64,000 nucleotides of DNA from Erythrophleum ivorense (taxonomy: Eukaryota > Streptophyta > Magnoliopsida > Fabales > Fabaceae): NCBI GenBank assembly GCA_026724425.1, contig JAIUCV010000345.1, positions 186,001-250,000 of the forward strand. The letters are read 5' to 3'. Each line of letters begins with the position of its first letter. Positions within the stretch are counted from its first letter, which is position 1. Both the position numbers and the translations under genes were made by a program. Below the pieces are notes generated by a model. It was not told the DNA's origin. It saw only the letters and a program-made list of their open reading frames with translations, and made no database searches. Positions 48,796-61,332 of the stretch are shown piece after piece.

Positions 48796-50020
48796 ATGAA
48801 TTTCAAATTATTCCAAATGGATGTTAAAAATGCCTTCTTGAATGAATTTATCCATAAGGAAGTGTATGTCAAACAACCTCCTAGTTTTGAGGATAAAAAT
48901 TTGCCCAATCATGTTTACAAACTTTTAAAAGCCCTTTATGAGTTAAAACAAGCTCCTAAAGCTTGGTATGAAAGATTGAGCAATTTTCTACATCAAAAGA
49001 GGTTCATCAGAGGAAAATTTGACACCACACTCTTCATCAAAAGGCATGATGATGATTCATTACTTGTTCAAATTTATGTGGATGATATTATATTTGGTAA
49101 TCCTAATAAGCTTTTTTATCAAGAATTTTCTAAACTTATATAAGGTGAATTTGAAATGAGTATGATAGGAGAAATAAACTTCTTTCTTAGTCTACAAATC
49201 AACAAACAAACAAAGGAAACTTTATTAATTAAGCAAAATACACCAAGGAGCTACTCAAGAAGTACGGTTTTGAAAATGCAAAATCCATGGGTACTCTTAT
49301 ATGTCCATTATCAAACCTTGACAAAGATGAAAAAGGTAAAGATATTGATAAAAAATCGTACAGAGGTATGATTGGATCTTTACTTTATATTACTGCAAGT
49401 AGGCCAAACATCATTTTTAGTGTATCCAAATGTGCTAGATGTTAATCCAATCATAAGGAATCCCATTACATTACTGTATAAAGAATTTTTAGATATTTAG
49501 TAGAAACACAAGATCTTGGCTTGTGGTATCCAAGATCTAACAAATTTGAACTAGTTGGATATGCAGATGCTGATTTTGCAGGTGATAAGCTTAACAGAAA
49601 AAGTACCATTGGTACTTGCCAATTTCTAGGAACTGCTTTGGTATCCTGGTTCAACAAGAAATAGAGCTTAGTTGCCCTATCAACTGCTGAAGCTGAATAT
49701 ATGGTAATAGGAAGTTGTTGCACTCAACTCTTATGGATGAAGCAACAACTAAAGGATTTTTCTCTTACCTTCAAGCAAATTCCAATATTTTATGATAATA
49801 TTAGTGCCATCTGCTTAACCAAAAATCCTATACATCACTCTCAAACCAAGCATATTGAAGTTAAACATCATTTTATTCAAGACCAAGTACAGTAAGGAGA
49901 TGTAGAGGCAAGATACATACAAACTGATTTGCAATTAGCTGATATTTTTACAAAACCTCTACTAGAAAATAGATTTTCTATGTTAAGAACCGATTTGGAC
50001 ATGATTAACTATGATTAATA
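48796..50020 (+). pseudogene. Reverse transcriptase (N-terminally deleted) and RNase H remnant
   Basis: Recognisable RT starts abruptly at FKLFQMDVKNAFLNEFIHKE (about 48799) and includes LYELKQAPKAWYERL and the catalytic YVDDIIFG at about 49075-49098. The N-terminal part of RT and the linker from integrase, normally a few hundred codons, are missing, so there is an internal deletion at about 48,790. RNase H is seen from YADADFAGDK (49560) through ALSTAEAEY (49676) to HHSQTKHIEVKHHFIQ (49838) and ADIFTKPLLENRFS (49940). In-frame stops occur at about 49663 (before SLVALSTAEAEY) and 49893. The intact protein would copy the element's RNA into DNA. Confidence 0.9.
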
Positions 50021-50429
50021 TATATTGCATATTCTGTGTGTTTATTATCTTTTTGAAAACCTTATCGACTGGATTAGAAACCTTGTAGACAAGATCTCTG
50101 AGGCCATGCAAAGTCAAATGAATGTTGACCATGAAGTTGCACGCCAAAAACACTATACCATCTTCTTCTCCAATCAAACTGTGGCATATGGCCTATACGT
50201 TCAAATCAATAGTCTCTCTCTTTTGCAACAATTATGAAAAGCAATACATAAGACACAACGTGTCAGATAACACATCTAGTTTCTCTCTCCATATTGATAA
50301 CTGACGTGATGGAATAGGCTTTTCAGTACACGCCTCATCTACTCCTCTTCAAAGCAACACTCCCACTTCCCTAAATTTCTCCAAACCCTAGCAGAGCAAA
50401 ACATCGTCTCCACTTTCCTTCGTCTCAAA

Positions 50430-52143
50430 ATGCCTAGAACAAAGATGGTCGCACACAAATCCACAGCGTCACAGAGCATCAATATCTCTAACTTAGAATT
50501 TGATCGATAATGCTCAACAACAACCCCAACCGTCCTCTATGTCTACCTATTCTCGCCTAAAGTGAAGAGCTATTTGTTCCAAACCTTCGAGATCCAAGAC
50601 TATAAAATAGGATTCTTATCCGTCTTCACCATCCCATACTCCCACAAAGGAACCTCCAAACCCCACAGAAACCACCGCTATTCCAAAATCTCAACTGCTG
50701 CCTTCTTTAGAAATCTCTTATGCTTCTAACACCAAACATCCCTTGCTTCCTCCCTCTATGTCAAAGGGAAATAAATTGAAGAATGTCTCTGAGGAACAAC
50801 AATCGAGCGAGTCCCCTGAAGAAATCTCCTCTAACTCAAGCGACTTTATTGATGCTGAAGACTTTCTGTCTCCTAGAGAAAAGGAGCGATATGAATCTAA
50901 TTTTTGTTGGCACTCAGTTGCTTGTGGAAGAACTATCTTGTTGCAAAAACTCCAATCCATCCATTGTGACATCAACTAGCCTTTTGTGGACATAAGATGG
51001 CACAAATTACTCGAGCTATAAGAAGAGGTATATGAAGACCTTATTCGACCATTTTATGCAAATTTGTCTACTATGGATGACAATCTGTCCATTGTTTCAT
51101 TCATCAAAGGCTGCAAAATTTTGTTAATGAGGAAAAAATTAAGTAAACTTTTGGGAATAACATTCTCGGGTGACTCTTACTTCTTCCAAAAGACTTGGAG
51201 GAAGAACTTTCCAGTTACTTATAAGGAGGCTCGGGATTACTTGGTTGAACGATCAGACCTCCTTTCTCTGGGCTAAGTAAATGGACTTGCTCTGTGTTTT
51301 AAGTGGCATATCATGGCTCACATTATCAACACCTACCTCTTGCATCAATCCCGCTCCTTAAAATCTCTCAACAAAAAGGACGTCTGCCTTTTCCACTGCC
51401 TCGTCACTAGGACACCCATTGGTCTTAGGACTTGGATTTTATGATTTATGGCAGAATCCACTTAAATCTCAAACCCTTCTACAAGTCTCCAATATGGAAT
51501 GCTACTCACATGGATATTCAAAACCCACCAAGTCAGTCTAAAGCATTATCCACCCATTCTTGTTAACACTACATACAATGAAGTTGCCTTCAGATTGATG
51601 TAGTATACTCTCATTAAAAACAAGTGGATTCAAACATCAGATGCCACTCCAACCCCTGACCAAAAGAAACCTCCTTCCTCACTAGAAGACTATGGTCAAG
51701 ACCTTGTCTCCCCTCCCGCACCAGACACCCATGGCAAAGCCCCTGCTTCTTCCTCTGTACTAGCATCCCCTGGTCATGAACCCCCCTCATCTTCTGTTCT
51801 ACCACCTTCATCCTCAGACTCCCTTGAGATGTTGCAACGAATCCTTGAAGCCTATACTTTGCTCAATCAAATGTTTGCTACTTCTTTCCACGACATTCAT
51901 GCCCAACTCCATTAAATGTCTGATCAAATGGGAGACTTCACTGCTAATCTTGGAACCATGAGGAGTCTCATGGAAGAACGCGGACCTCTTCCTCAACATC
52001 TTCACGATGTTCATCAAGAATTTCAAGCTGCCAAAACCAATGTCAACCTTAAAGCCACTATTCTCGATCATCGCCTTCAAGACATCGGCACTGCTATCAT
52101 GGATTTCGTCAAAGTTTTAAAAGCTATCTATCGATGTCACTAG
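50430..52143 (+). pseudogene. Third ORF (envelope-position) of SIRE-like element
   Basis: Between pol and the 3' LTR a long frame starts at ATG 50430, shifts once before 50743, and then stays in one frame to TAG 52141-52143 with at least seven in-frame stops. Readable parts are an acidic Ser-rich stretch (SSESPEEISSNSSDF, about 50800), a segment ending FYANLSTMDD (51054-51080), MAHIINTYLLHQSRS (51313), a Pro/Ser-rich linker (51650-51810) and a helical, possibly coiled-coil tail (51820-52140). This pattern resembles the putative plant transposon protein found in SIRE and Athila ORFs. These are sometimes called envelope-like, but their function is unproven. No clear membrane segment is seen. 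Confidence 0.7.
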
Positions 52144-52690
52144 CTTCTTGGGTCTTCATCATTTGACTGGCCTGTGATGGTGTATTTTTTTTCTTTACTA
52201 CATACATATTTTTTTGTGGCCACTGTTGAACATTGACTGTGATTGATTAACCTTTTATTTTGTAATTATTACTCTATCTCTGGACAAAATTGATTTATCT
52301 TCCTTAACTGATTTTCTACTTGCTGGAATTATATCCTGCTGGTTTATCTCCTTTTTGCTGCTGACAAAAAAAGGGAAGAACACAGTATACATTTGATTGG
52401 TTTATTATATCTGCTATTTGATTTTTACCGTTGTTTATATCTGATTAATTATATCTAATGCTTAATATCTGGTTAATGAATTAGCAGTCAAAATTGAATT
52501 TTGTGTATGGGATTAATGACAACAAGCGTTATATTCTATTGGTTTAAAAATATCTCATGCCTTTGTTTTTGCCTTTGTGCTTTAGTCCCTGTAATCCGCT
52601 TATCTATTAAGAGGGAGCACATACTTAGGGGGAGTTTATCTGTATCTGCTTATCTATGTACACTTTTATCACTTAGGTTTTGTCATCATC

Positions 52691-52703
52691 AAAAGGGGAA
52701 GAT
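52691..52703 (+). other. Polypurine tract of copia element
   Basis: AAAAGGGGAAGAT ends directly before the 3' LTR start TGTTAGCC. It is the primer site for plus-strand synthesis. Confidence 0.85.
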
Positions 52704-53772
52704 TGTTAGCCTAATAGTCTTTCAACCTTTATGTTTGATGATTCTAAAAGCTCAAGTCAGATAAAAGCCCACTCTGCAAATCCTTTTTGCTGATGCTTTT
52801 TATGTATCCTGCAGAAAGCATATAAAACTTTTGTGAACTCTACTTGATTTTGTTTGTTTACTGAAAAGTTGAAAGTTGTCTCTATCTTTATACTAGGCCT
52901 TTGTCTCTGCTTTGTTTATAAAGTTAACTCTTCCCTTGCCTATGATTCATTGAAAGTATAAAAGACAACTTATTTTATAAAGTCATCTCTACCTGCTCTT
53001 CACCTGGTCGTATTGGCCAAAAGCATAAATTGTGAAAGAAACTTTTTACTGGTTGATTGAAGCATCTTTGAATATCTACCCAGTATGCAAAAACATTCAG
53101 CTACTTCTTGGCTTCTCAAATACTATTGTATTTCAACAGTTAAAATAGACAGAGATGGATTAATGGCTAGTTTCTTTTTAGTATATATATGAAGTAGCTC
53201 CATTTGTCTTACGCATTAGAAAAAAATAGAGAAAACCTGCTTTCCCTTCATAATATTCCTGTGTTCTTGCAACTACTAAGTGTCTGGTCCATTTGACTAT
53301 TGAGAGTCTTTTTTATGAGGTTTACGTTGATCTGTTGGTCTTTGTAAAAGTTCTTGAATAGTGTAGGAATTATGAGAAAGAAAAAGTTGTGTATAAGCTG
53401 TTGAGTTTGTAAAAGTTCTAGGTGAGTTTAGAAACTTAGCGTCTTTGCTGTGTACTCTGATTTCATATAGTGGAAATCCCTTGTTATGTATCAAGGGAAC
53501 TGCATGTGGGTCTTAAGAACCGAACTATGATATATCAAGTGTTTTCTTTTCGTTACTTCACTTTTTATTCTACTTCAAGCACTATATTAAAACCTTGTCA
53601 ACAATGTCCTATTTTATTTCCTTGATCTTTGCTTCTCAGTTATTTTTTAGAAGATCCTATCGACAAGATCTTAGTCTGTCTATAAGGTTTTCTGGTTATT
53701 AACAGTTTTGGCCTCAATTATTAATTTTTATTGTAAAAGCACCTATTCACCCCCCTCTAAATACATTTTTCA
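52704..53772 (+). repeat. 3' LTR of copia element
   Basis: The length is 1,069 bp, identical to the 5' LTR, with small compensating indels and many transitions. It ends ACATTTTTCA before the CAAAA duplication. Confidence 0.9.
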
Positions 53773-53777
53773 CAAAA

Positions 53778-56102
53778 TTTCTACCTTCATGACCACAAAG
53801 CTGATTTTATGAAGTAACCCATACATTTTATGAAATTCAGCCAATTATTGCGCACAAGGTCTTAAAATGTAAAATAAAAATAAATTCTTCTATAATTATT
53901 CTTTATGCCTTTCTCTCCTTTTTAGTTTTATAATTTAAAAATAGATTAATTGTGTATTCTTTTAATTCCTTTGTGTTAGATAGAAATATTAAACTAAAGG
54001 TATCATATGTTGATATGAGAACTGCCATTGATTATATGCTAATAACTTCAAAAGTACAGTTGTAAGCATTAACCATTCATCTCAGTCTCAATCACACTTG
54101 GGTTTTAATTGACAGTTGAATCAAGTAAGTACAATTTCAAACAAATAAATTTCAATTCTAAACATTATTCATATATTGAATTTAGTCATAATATCCTTTC
54201 AAAATCTAACATTTTCTATCTCCTGTCTATTGCAACAACTATCATATGTTCTTGTATTGTTTTTAATTTTTCTTTTTAGTTAGCATCTTTACTAACAAAA
54301 TCAGCCACTACATCTCAGAGAAATTGCTCCAAGTCACTAATGCATACCATGGTATGAATTTATGTCATCATAGTAATTTTAAGTCAAACTAACATAATAA
54401 ACCAGTGGGTGAATTTAATCAAACCAAACCAATTTCAGGCTCAAGGCAGTGGTTGGATTCAATCAATTAAACCAGTCAGCAATTCAAACAATTCAATCAA
54501 GCAACAAATCGTACAGTATACCTTAATTCCTTTAATGCAATATCTCTATGCATCAATGATGGACATGCACTAAGACATTCTCTTCCAACAATATCAGTAA
54601 AATGAATCAACAATTAAGATTTAAAGAGTGATACTTTCAAATTAAAAAACTCACGGTGCTTTTAACCCCATGGATGCCCAACTTCAACATAACCATCGAT
54701 TCAAAGGAAGGGAAAATCATAATTCGAAGCTTCCATTCGAAGAGCATATCTGCTTTAGAAAATGCGACCAAATTCCCTGCTGCCCAAGAGAATTGGGAGG
54801 AACCTTTTTTTTTTTTATAGCCAACAAGCATACTGCGAAAAAAAGAAAAAAAATGTCAAGATTGTTGTGGGACTAAAAAAAGTGTACCAGAAATAAACCT
54901 ATTTGAAAGTTTTTAAATGTCTTATCTAACAACCTGCATGGGTATGGATATTGATAGAGCCATGTTCTTCCTTAGATGTTGACATTGTATTCTCTGAGAA
55001 ACTCTAACATTTAGAGAATGTAAAACCAGTTCCTATTACAGGAGAAAGCTCAACTTATATGGTCTTGCCAATAGAAAACTTATTAATTTATCCTTAACTC
55101 AGTTATTCTGCCATATAAATGAACAAAATTGGTATTAACCAATCAGATGGAAATAAGAGTGTATCCTTTCTTTTTCCATTGATATGTGCAAGATTGGGTA
55201 ACAAAAAAATATCATTGATTCATCAAAATTGACTATTCTAAAGTGGTGAGATTTGTTGTTCGGAGCCAAATGAGAACATGGTTCAACTTTAGCCAAAATT
55301 GCCCTTTCTAATGGCTTAATCATCATGAGTGCATGAATAGGCATCATGGATGATTCTAAAAAAACATACTTAGATTTTGATAGGACCAAATAGCATAGAG
55401 CATTATACAGGCTTAGTTAATAAAGCAGTCTTGATCTTGTACTAACCATTGTTTCAAACATTTCTAGATATCAAGTACTATAAGTTAATCGACGATAAGA
55501 TCAAATGGAGATCCAAACTAGACTATCTTTGCAAAAAAAACACAGTAAAAACACATGATTGCACAATTTCTTTAGATGCTTATAGAATATGCACCCATCT
55601 TCAATAGGTAAATGATATTTGCGAAGAGTTGTTGCTAAAAGTAAAATTTGATGAATTAAATATTACATAAATAAGATAATACGCATTTGGCTGCCAAAGC
55701 TTCCAAAGTCTCTTCCAGTCAAGACTAAATAATCTTAGTAGGTCTAGTTAACATTTTATACCTTTTTATGATAGTATATTCCCATGTATTTATATCTACC
55801 CAAATTAACTGATCCTATTGCTCCATAATAGAAGTAGTTTTAAGAATTTATTTTGCCACATTCCTGAGATAGCAGTGGTTAACCAAATGATTATTCTAAC
55901 AGCTCTAATTATATAGTATAAGAATTTTAACTCATTGAATAGAAGTCGAAGGATCAAACTGCATCAGCCGCCAATGATAGTTTAAAATAGAAATTGAGAA
56001 ATCATCTCTCATACACCATTGTAAATGATTAAAAATAATACGACTTGTCTTTTTAATTCTCTGTCACATCTAACTTATTGCTTAGTGTCATGTTAGATAT
56101 AC
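53778..56102. other. Intergenic DNA, no gene recognised
   Basis: AT-rich sequence between the copia element and the MITEs. Short minus-strand frames at 54637-54831 and 55135-55389 lack homology that I can recognise and lack splice-supported extension. Confidence 0.4.
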
Positions 56103-56105
56103 TAA

Positions 56106-56652
56106 TGCTCCGTTTGGTTTGCTGCAATGTGATCGCGTTCTATTTACATAGGTTGTGTAATATCTATTATACTCTTAGGGCCTGTTTGATTTGATTCTGC
56201 AAAACAGTTTTTTTGTTTTCAAGAATAAAAAAACAAAAAAACCTGTTTGATAATGTGTTTTTAATGAAGTGTTTTGTAAAACAAAAAAAACAAAATTTTG
56301 TTTTCAAAAACAAAAAACTCAGAACACTTTTTAAGTGTTCTGTAATTTTTGTTCTACAGAATCAGGCAAAAAACAGAAAATAATTACTTTTTAAAATAAT
56401 GATTCAAACAGATTTTTTAATTTTTTTGTTTTCAAAAACTTGTTCTTGAAAACATATGTTTTGAAAACATTAAAACAAAAATAATTTTAAACAGACCCTT
56501 ATATTTTTTATTCTATCTATCAAATCATCATTTTTATTATTAAATTACCTTTTTAAAAGTAAGGATAAAAAAATTATTTCTTATCTTATCTATTTTTACC
56601 TAATCACATTTTACCTTCTTTTCCCTATTCCCTTCTCCAACCAAACGAAGCC
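56106..56652. mobile_element. Outer Tourist-type MITE, TSD TAA
   Basis: It starts TGCTCCGTTTGGTT at 56106 and ends AACCAAACGAAGCC at 56652. The terminal ten bases match inversely at 8 of 10. TAA flanks it at 56103-56105 and 56653-56655, the duplication size of PIF/Harbinger (Tourist) MITEs. Without the inner element it would be 223 bp. Confidence 0.7.
56178..56498. mobile_element. Inner Tourist-type MITE nested in the outer one, TSD TTA
   Basis: It starts GGGCCTGTTTGAT and ends AAACAGACCC (inverted GGGTCTGTTT). TTA flanks it at 56175-56177 and 56499-56501. The 321-bp body is made of A/T runs with GTTTTCAAAAAC inverted words. Confidence 0.75.
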
Positions 56653-57028
56653 TAAAATGTTTTAACCAAGCTTTACTAGCCAAACACATTTGGAGGGTAA
56701 CAGCGCCAGGAGGTCATTGCTTTTCACTCAACTACTCATGACTAAATATTACAAATATGAGATAAAAAGGTGAGTTTATTGGTAGAGCAGAGACATGCTG
56801 AGAAAGGAGGCTTTAGCACTCCTAACGCTGAATAAGCGCTGCGTCTAATGGGAAATGACAGACGGCTGAGATTCGCTCTCTAACGGACGGTGCAGATCTG
56901 CTGCTCTTAGAAAGTGAAAAGAAGAAGGCAAAACGCATCATTGTACCGTGGCAGTGGGGCGTCCCCCCGCCGATTATGGGACAAGTCACAAGAGCTTCAA
57001 GCGATCCCACACCGCGACCTTTCCCAAT

Positions 57029-60000
57029 ATGGCAACTATCCAATTTGACATGCTCTCCTCCGCTCTCCATAGAGTCCCTTTCTCCTTCCGTTCATTCGCT
57101 TCAATTCCTTTCCTCCCACGCGCCACCGCACACCGTCTTCTGTTTCCGCCGTTGTCGTCGGCGCCATCGATCCCGTTCCTCCCTCTGAACGCTTTCTCCA
57201 CCGACTCCAGCGAGGCCATCGTCAAGGTCCCTGATAAGCCTTCCATTTGTACCGCCGACGAGCTCCATTATGTCTCCGTCTCCAATTCCGATTGGAGGCT
57301 TGCTCTCTGGCGCTACCATCCGTCTCCACAGGTAGTATCTAGTGCTTTTTAGTTTGAATTTTTTTTCATTCAAATCACTTCAGTTTCTTTTTTTTGTTTT
57401 AATCTCTGTGGTGGTTATTTTGTGTGGGATGTGTTTAAATGTATTATAGGCGCCTCCTAGGAATCACCCGCTGTTGCTATTGTCAGGAGTGGGGACCAAT
57501 GCTATTGGATATGACCTTTGCACTACTGAGGTAATAAATTTTTTATCCTTCTATTAGTATTAATCATAGTTGTTTCAAAACTTCTCTTTTCATAACTATT
57601 CAGCCCCATAAATTATTTCCTTTTCTTTTTCTGGGGATTTTATTGAAATGACAGCATGTATTGTTGGTCTCTTTTCTGAAGCCATTTCAATTTGTCTTCA
57701 TCACATCCTACGGTTCTTGAATGACTCGGATATATGAATATGGTTGACTGAATGATGAACATATGCTGGTCTTCATAAACAGCGAATCAAATTTTTGAGT
57801 CCATGTGATACTGATGAGTATTCATCACATACTATTATATGCATATGCTTTAGTCCCATACAGTTAAGTATCCGTCTTTATATCCTTATTTTTGGCACCC
57901 TAATAATGTTCTTTAGCCTCTTTATCTTATTATTAATCATGATTGCAATATCTATGAGCTAATTAGTAGGAATCAACAGCTTTTGATACTGATGCATTAT
58001 TTTGAATAATGGTGTGATAGCAAGGTACTGAATACCTCTTTCTTTAAAGGATGCATTAAAATATTAAGCATATTATTGTATAATTTTTCAATTCTACATG
58101 CAGGAACAAGCACCATAATTGTACATGATGTCTACCATATTATTCTGGTTAAAGTGCCACATTTTCTTCTACACCCAATCTCACTTAGTTTGAACAGCTC
58201 CTTAAAACATATTTTGCAATTGAACAATATCTGAATAATCAGTGCACTGCCTGTCTGATTATAGCATATTAGTGGTTCGTTCTTTACTATCACATTTGTT
58301 TTTCTTTTTGTTTTCTTGGTTGTCTATCTTAGATTTCCCACTAACAAGTGATCTCTCTGCAGTCATCATTTGCCCGTTACATGTCTGGTCAGGGATTTGA
58401 AACATGGATTCTTGAAGTAAGAGGTGCTGGGTTGAGTGTACGGGGTTGTAATTCCAAAGATATTGAGCAGTCAGCCTTTGCAAAGTCTGAGAAGATGGAA
58501 ACTGCTTCAGAAAGTGCAACCAATGGAGCCTTGCCTTTAGAACAAAAATTGAATAATATTTCCTGTGCGGCATCTGAATCTGATGTATCTGCTGTGAAAG
58601 AAAAAGAACCTGAGAACTTGGCTGTTGATAGAGACCTAGGTGGGTTAGCTACTGTTTGGGATGAATCAAAACTGGTGACAAGGTTGACAGAAACATTTAT
58701 GCAATTGTCAGAAACAGTCTCTGACTTTCTCAGTGAAAGTCAATCCAAGGTCATGTATGCAAAATTACTTGACCAAATTTCAAAACTCTTGGTAGATTCT
58801 CCATTTTTTGAACGGTTCAATGAGATACGAGGGAAGCTTTCAACTTTGTTGGAAACAAGACAAAACTCTGGTGTTGCTAGCCAAATATCTGATTTGAGTG
58901 AAAAGTTAGTAAATATTATTGAAGAAGGTCAACGATCTGTTTCTCCCCGATTTTTTAATCTACAAGAACGCTTTACTTCAACGTTAGAAGATTTTCAGAA
59001 GCAACTTGACTTGATGGTGAAGTATGATTGGGACTTTGATCATTATTTGGAAGAAGATGTTCCTGCTGCGGTGAGGTGACATCTTATGGTGCTAAGAAGC
59101 TATATATTTTGACTGCTCATATTGATATGTTTCTACTTTAATTAACAAGCATCCCATAGGCATACCCTTTCTTTTATCAATTATTTACCGGATACTTTTC
59201 CTGATTGAATATTCCTGATGTGATCTTTAGTTTTACCAATGCAGATAGAATACATATTAAAGGAAAGTAAGCCAAAAGATGGAAAATTGCTTGCAATTGG
59301 ACACTCTATGGGTGGTATCCTGCTTTATGCAATGCTGTCGCGGTTTGGTAAGAGTTCAACTTTTGTATTGTCTATCAACCATTTTGCTTTACCTGTTTAT
59401 CATATGCTTAATTTTTAATACTGTTGTTAACGTTTTTAATGTTTCAATAAATCATTCTTTTCTGTAGTTTTGGTGGAAAAAGGTGGAGGATTGTATTGGG
59501 AGATTTCTGCACTATGTTGATATTAATATGTTAGGATATGGCTGGAAATTTATTTCTTTAAGAAAGTTGGCTTTCCAAAATTAACCATTATTATTATTTT
59601 GTTATTAGAAACCAACTGCCAAGACTTTGGTTCCTTTCTAGTCCAATTCGTACTTTAGGCCAGATGACAACCAGTGGCAACAAAATCTTCAGTTTGTGAT
59701 TATGGCCTGTTTGGCCAAGCTTCTCCTGAGGGGGAAACTGCTTATTATTCAAAAAACTACTTATTTTCCAATTTTGGGGTCTTTGGCCTAACTATACAAC
59801 AAAAATATACTACTTCTGACTGGTAGTAGAAGCAATTTTTCTGCTGCAGATAAGAAGCAGAAAATTGGAGCTTCTCTTTTGAAGCAGAAGCAGTAAGTTA
59901 TTTTTTGGAAGACAGAAATACTCTTACTCAAAATCATTAATTACCATAATTACTTCTTACATTTTTTAACTAACACAATGAATAAAATTAGAAACTTAAT

Positions 60001-61332
60001 TAAAATTAACCATAGTGAATATTTAAAATCATTTATCTGTTCAAACAATGTTAATTGCAAAGTCAAATTTATACATGCCCTTTATAGTAATTTGACAGCG
60101 AACAGCACTTGTTTTGGAATGAAAGATTTGCTAAACACAATAATATTGATAAAAGCATTTTTTAATGATTTTGCCAAATACAAACTGCTTCTTGAAACTC
60201 CATTTCAAAAAAGGCAGTTTCAAAATAAGCAGAAACCCACATCGTTCCCAATTGGGTTCTTAAGTCATATAAGATAATCCTTGGTTAATCCTTTACCCGT
60301 GATAACACCAGTGCTCTTTTTCTATTTAAATGCACAGTGGACTTTACATGAGCCAAATTTTGAGATTTTTATAACAAAAGCAGCCATTGCCAGTTTCCAT
60401 TAGAACTAAGCTAGCAATTGGACATTTCAAATTTTAGCCTAGTCAGAGCCATGGCTCCTGCTTGGCTTCACATTTGGCTAAGTATAGGGAAAATGAGACT
60501 TGAGCATTCTATGTAGGGAGAAGTGGAATTTGCTATTTGAGTATGTTCTCAAATTTGTGAACTCATGAAATTATTTGTACAAATTGGACTCCATATAGAG
60601 TTGCATGTGTTTTCACAGATATAGTTTGATCAAGGATTTGGACTTTCCTTGATCAGAAAATATGTACTGCCTGTTGAGGGACCTAGTTGTCAATTTATTT
60701 CCTGACATCAGGATATTTAACTGTAGCTAGACTGTCTTTTTTTCATAGAGAAATGCTATGTGCCAAATTTTCTTTTTCTTGTCTCTATACAACATATAGA
60801 ATGGCATTTATAATTAGCAATCATAGAGGTTTAAAATTGGTCTAAAATTGAAAGGTGTACATTTGGCATTATCCTTTTACAAACTTAGGCTAATGGATAT
60901 CTGCACCTATTCATAAGTTATTTACTTCACATATTTTTTTGTCTTCTATAAGGTTTTGAAGGAAAAGAACCTAGATTGGCTGCAATTGTTACGCTGGCAT
61001 CATCTCTGGATTACACATCATCTAAATCAACTCTAAAGTTGCTCTTACCCCTTGTAAGTTTATCGATTATCTCTGTATGGTTACTGCCTATATACATTTG
61101 GTGGTTAACTTCACGCATAACCTCTGGGGAACTAAAATTGGGTCACTTGTCAAACAGGCAGATCCTGCACAAGCTCTGAACGTCCCTGTTATTCCTTTAG
61201 GAGCAATGCTGGCTGCAGCTTATCCTCTTTCATATCGCCCGCCATATGTTTTGTCATGGTTAAATAATTTGATTTCAGCTGAGGACATGATGGATCCCGA
61301 ACTACTGAAGAAGCTGGTCTTGAGCAACTTTT
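57029..61332 (+). CDS. Alpha/beta-hydrolase family protein, probably plastid-targeted (partial, six exons)
   Basis: Exons 57029-57331, 57450-57530, 58363-59070, 59245-59347, 60953-61053 and 61158-61332 join in frame (about 490 codons), all with GT-AG borders. The start at 57029 (MATIQFDMLSSALHRV) precedes about 55 residues rich in Ser, Arg and Pro and poor in acids, as in transit peptides. The fold begins with WRLALWRYHPSP, then LLLLSGVGTNAIGYDL (oxyanion-loop region) and GFETWILEVRGAGLS. A charged, partly helical insert of about 200 residues fills exon 3. The nucleophile elbow is LLAIGHSMGG in exon 4, followed by LAAIVTLASSLDY. The catalytic acid and His should lie in later exons, which I did not find before 64000. 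It resembles the Arabidopsis At1g15060/At1g73750 type, whose substrate is unknown to me. Confidence 0.85.
59703..60260. mobile_element. Possible degenerate MITE in hydrolase intron 4
   Basis: GGCCTGTTTGGCCAAGCTTCT at 59705 is a typical terminal sequence of plant MITEs. Inverted related words occur at about 60170-60230 (TGCCAAATACAAACTGCTTCT). Ends and target duplication are not resolved. It lies wholly inside the 1.6-kb intron and leaves the splice sites intact. Confidence 0.4.

Larger units (their letters stand above)
44600..53772 (+). mobile_element. Full-length, defective SIRE-like Ty1/copia retrotransposon, TSD CAAAA
   Basis: Both termini are clear. TGTTGG at 44600 and TTTTTCA ending at 53772 are flanked by CAAAA (44595-44599, 53773-53777). 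Each LTR is 1,069 bp. A primer-binding site follows the left LTR, and a polypurine tract precedes the right LTR. Order: gag, protease, integrase, reverse transcriptase, RNase H, then an additional frame between pol and the 3' LTR. That order is Ty1/copia, and the extra frame and 9.2-kb size fit the SIRE/Maximus lineage. Differences between the two LTRs are frequent (about one base in ten to twelve by eye, mostly transitions), so it is not recent. Stops, frameshifts and an internal deletion make it non-autonomous. Confidence 0.9.

Noticed and set aside
56822..57373. Minus-strand frames opposite hydrolase exon 1
   Set aside because: They are antisense shadows of the GC-richer first exon, which has clean splice junctions on the plus strand.
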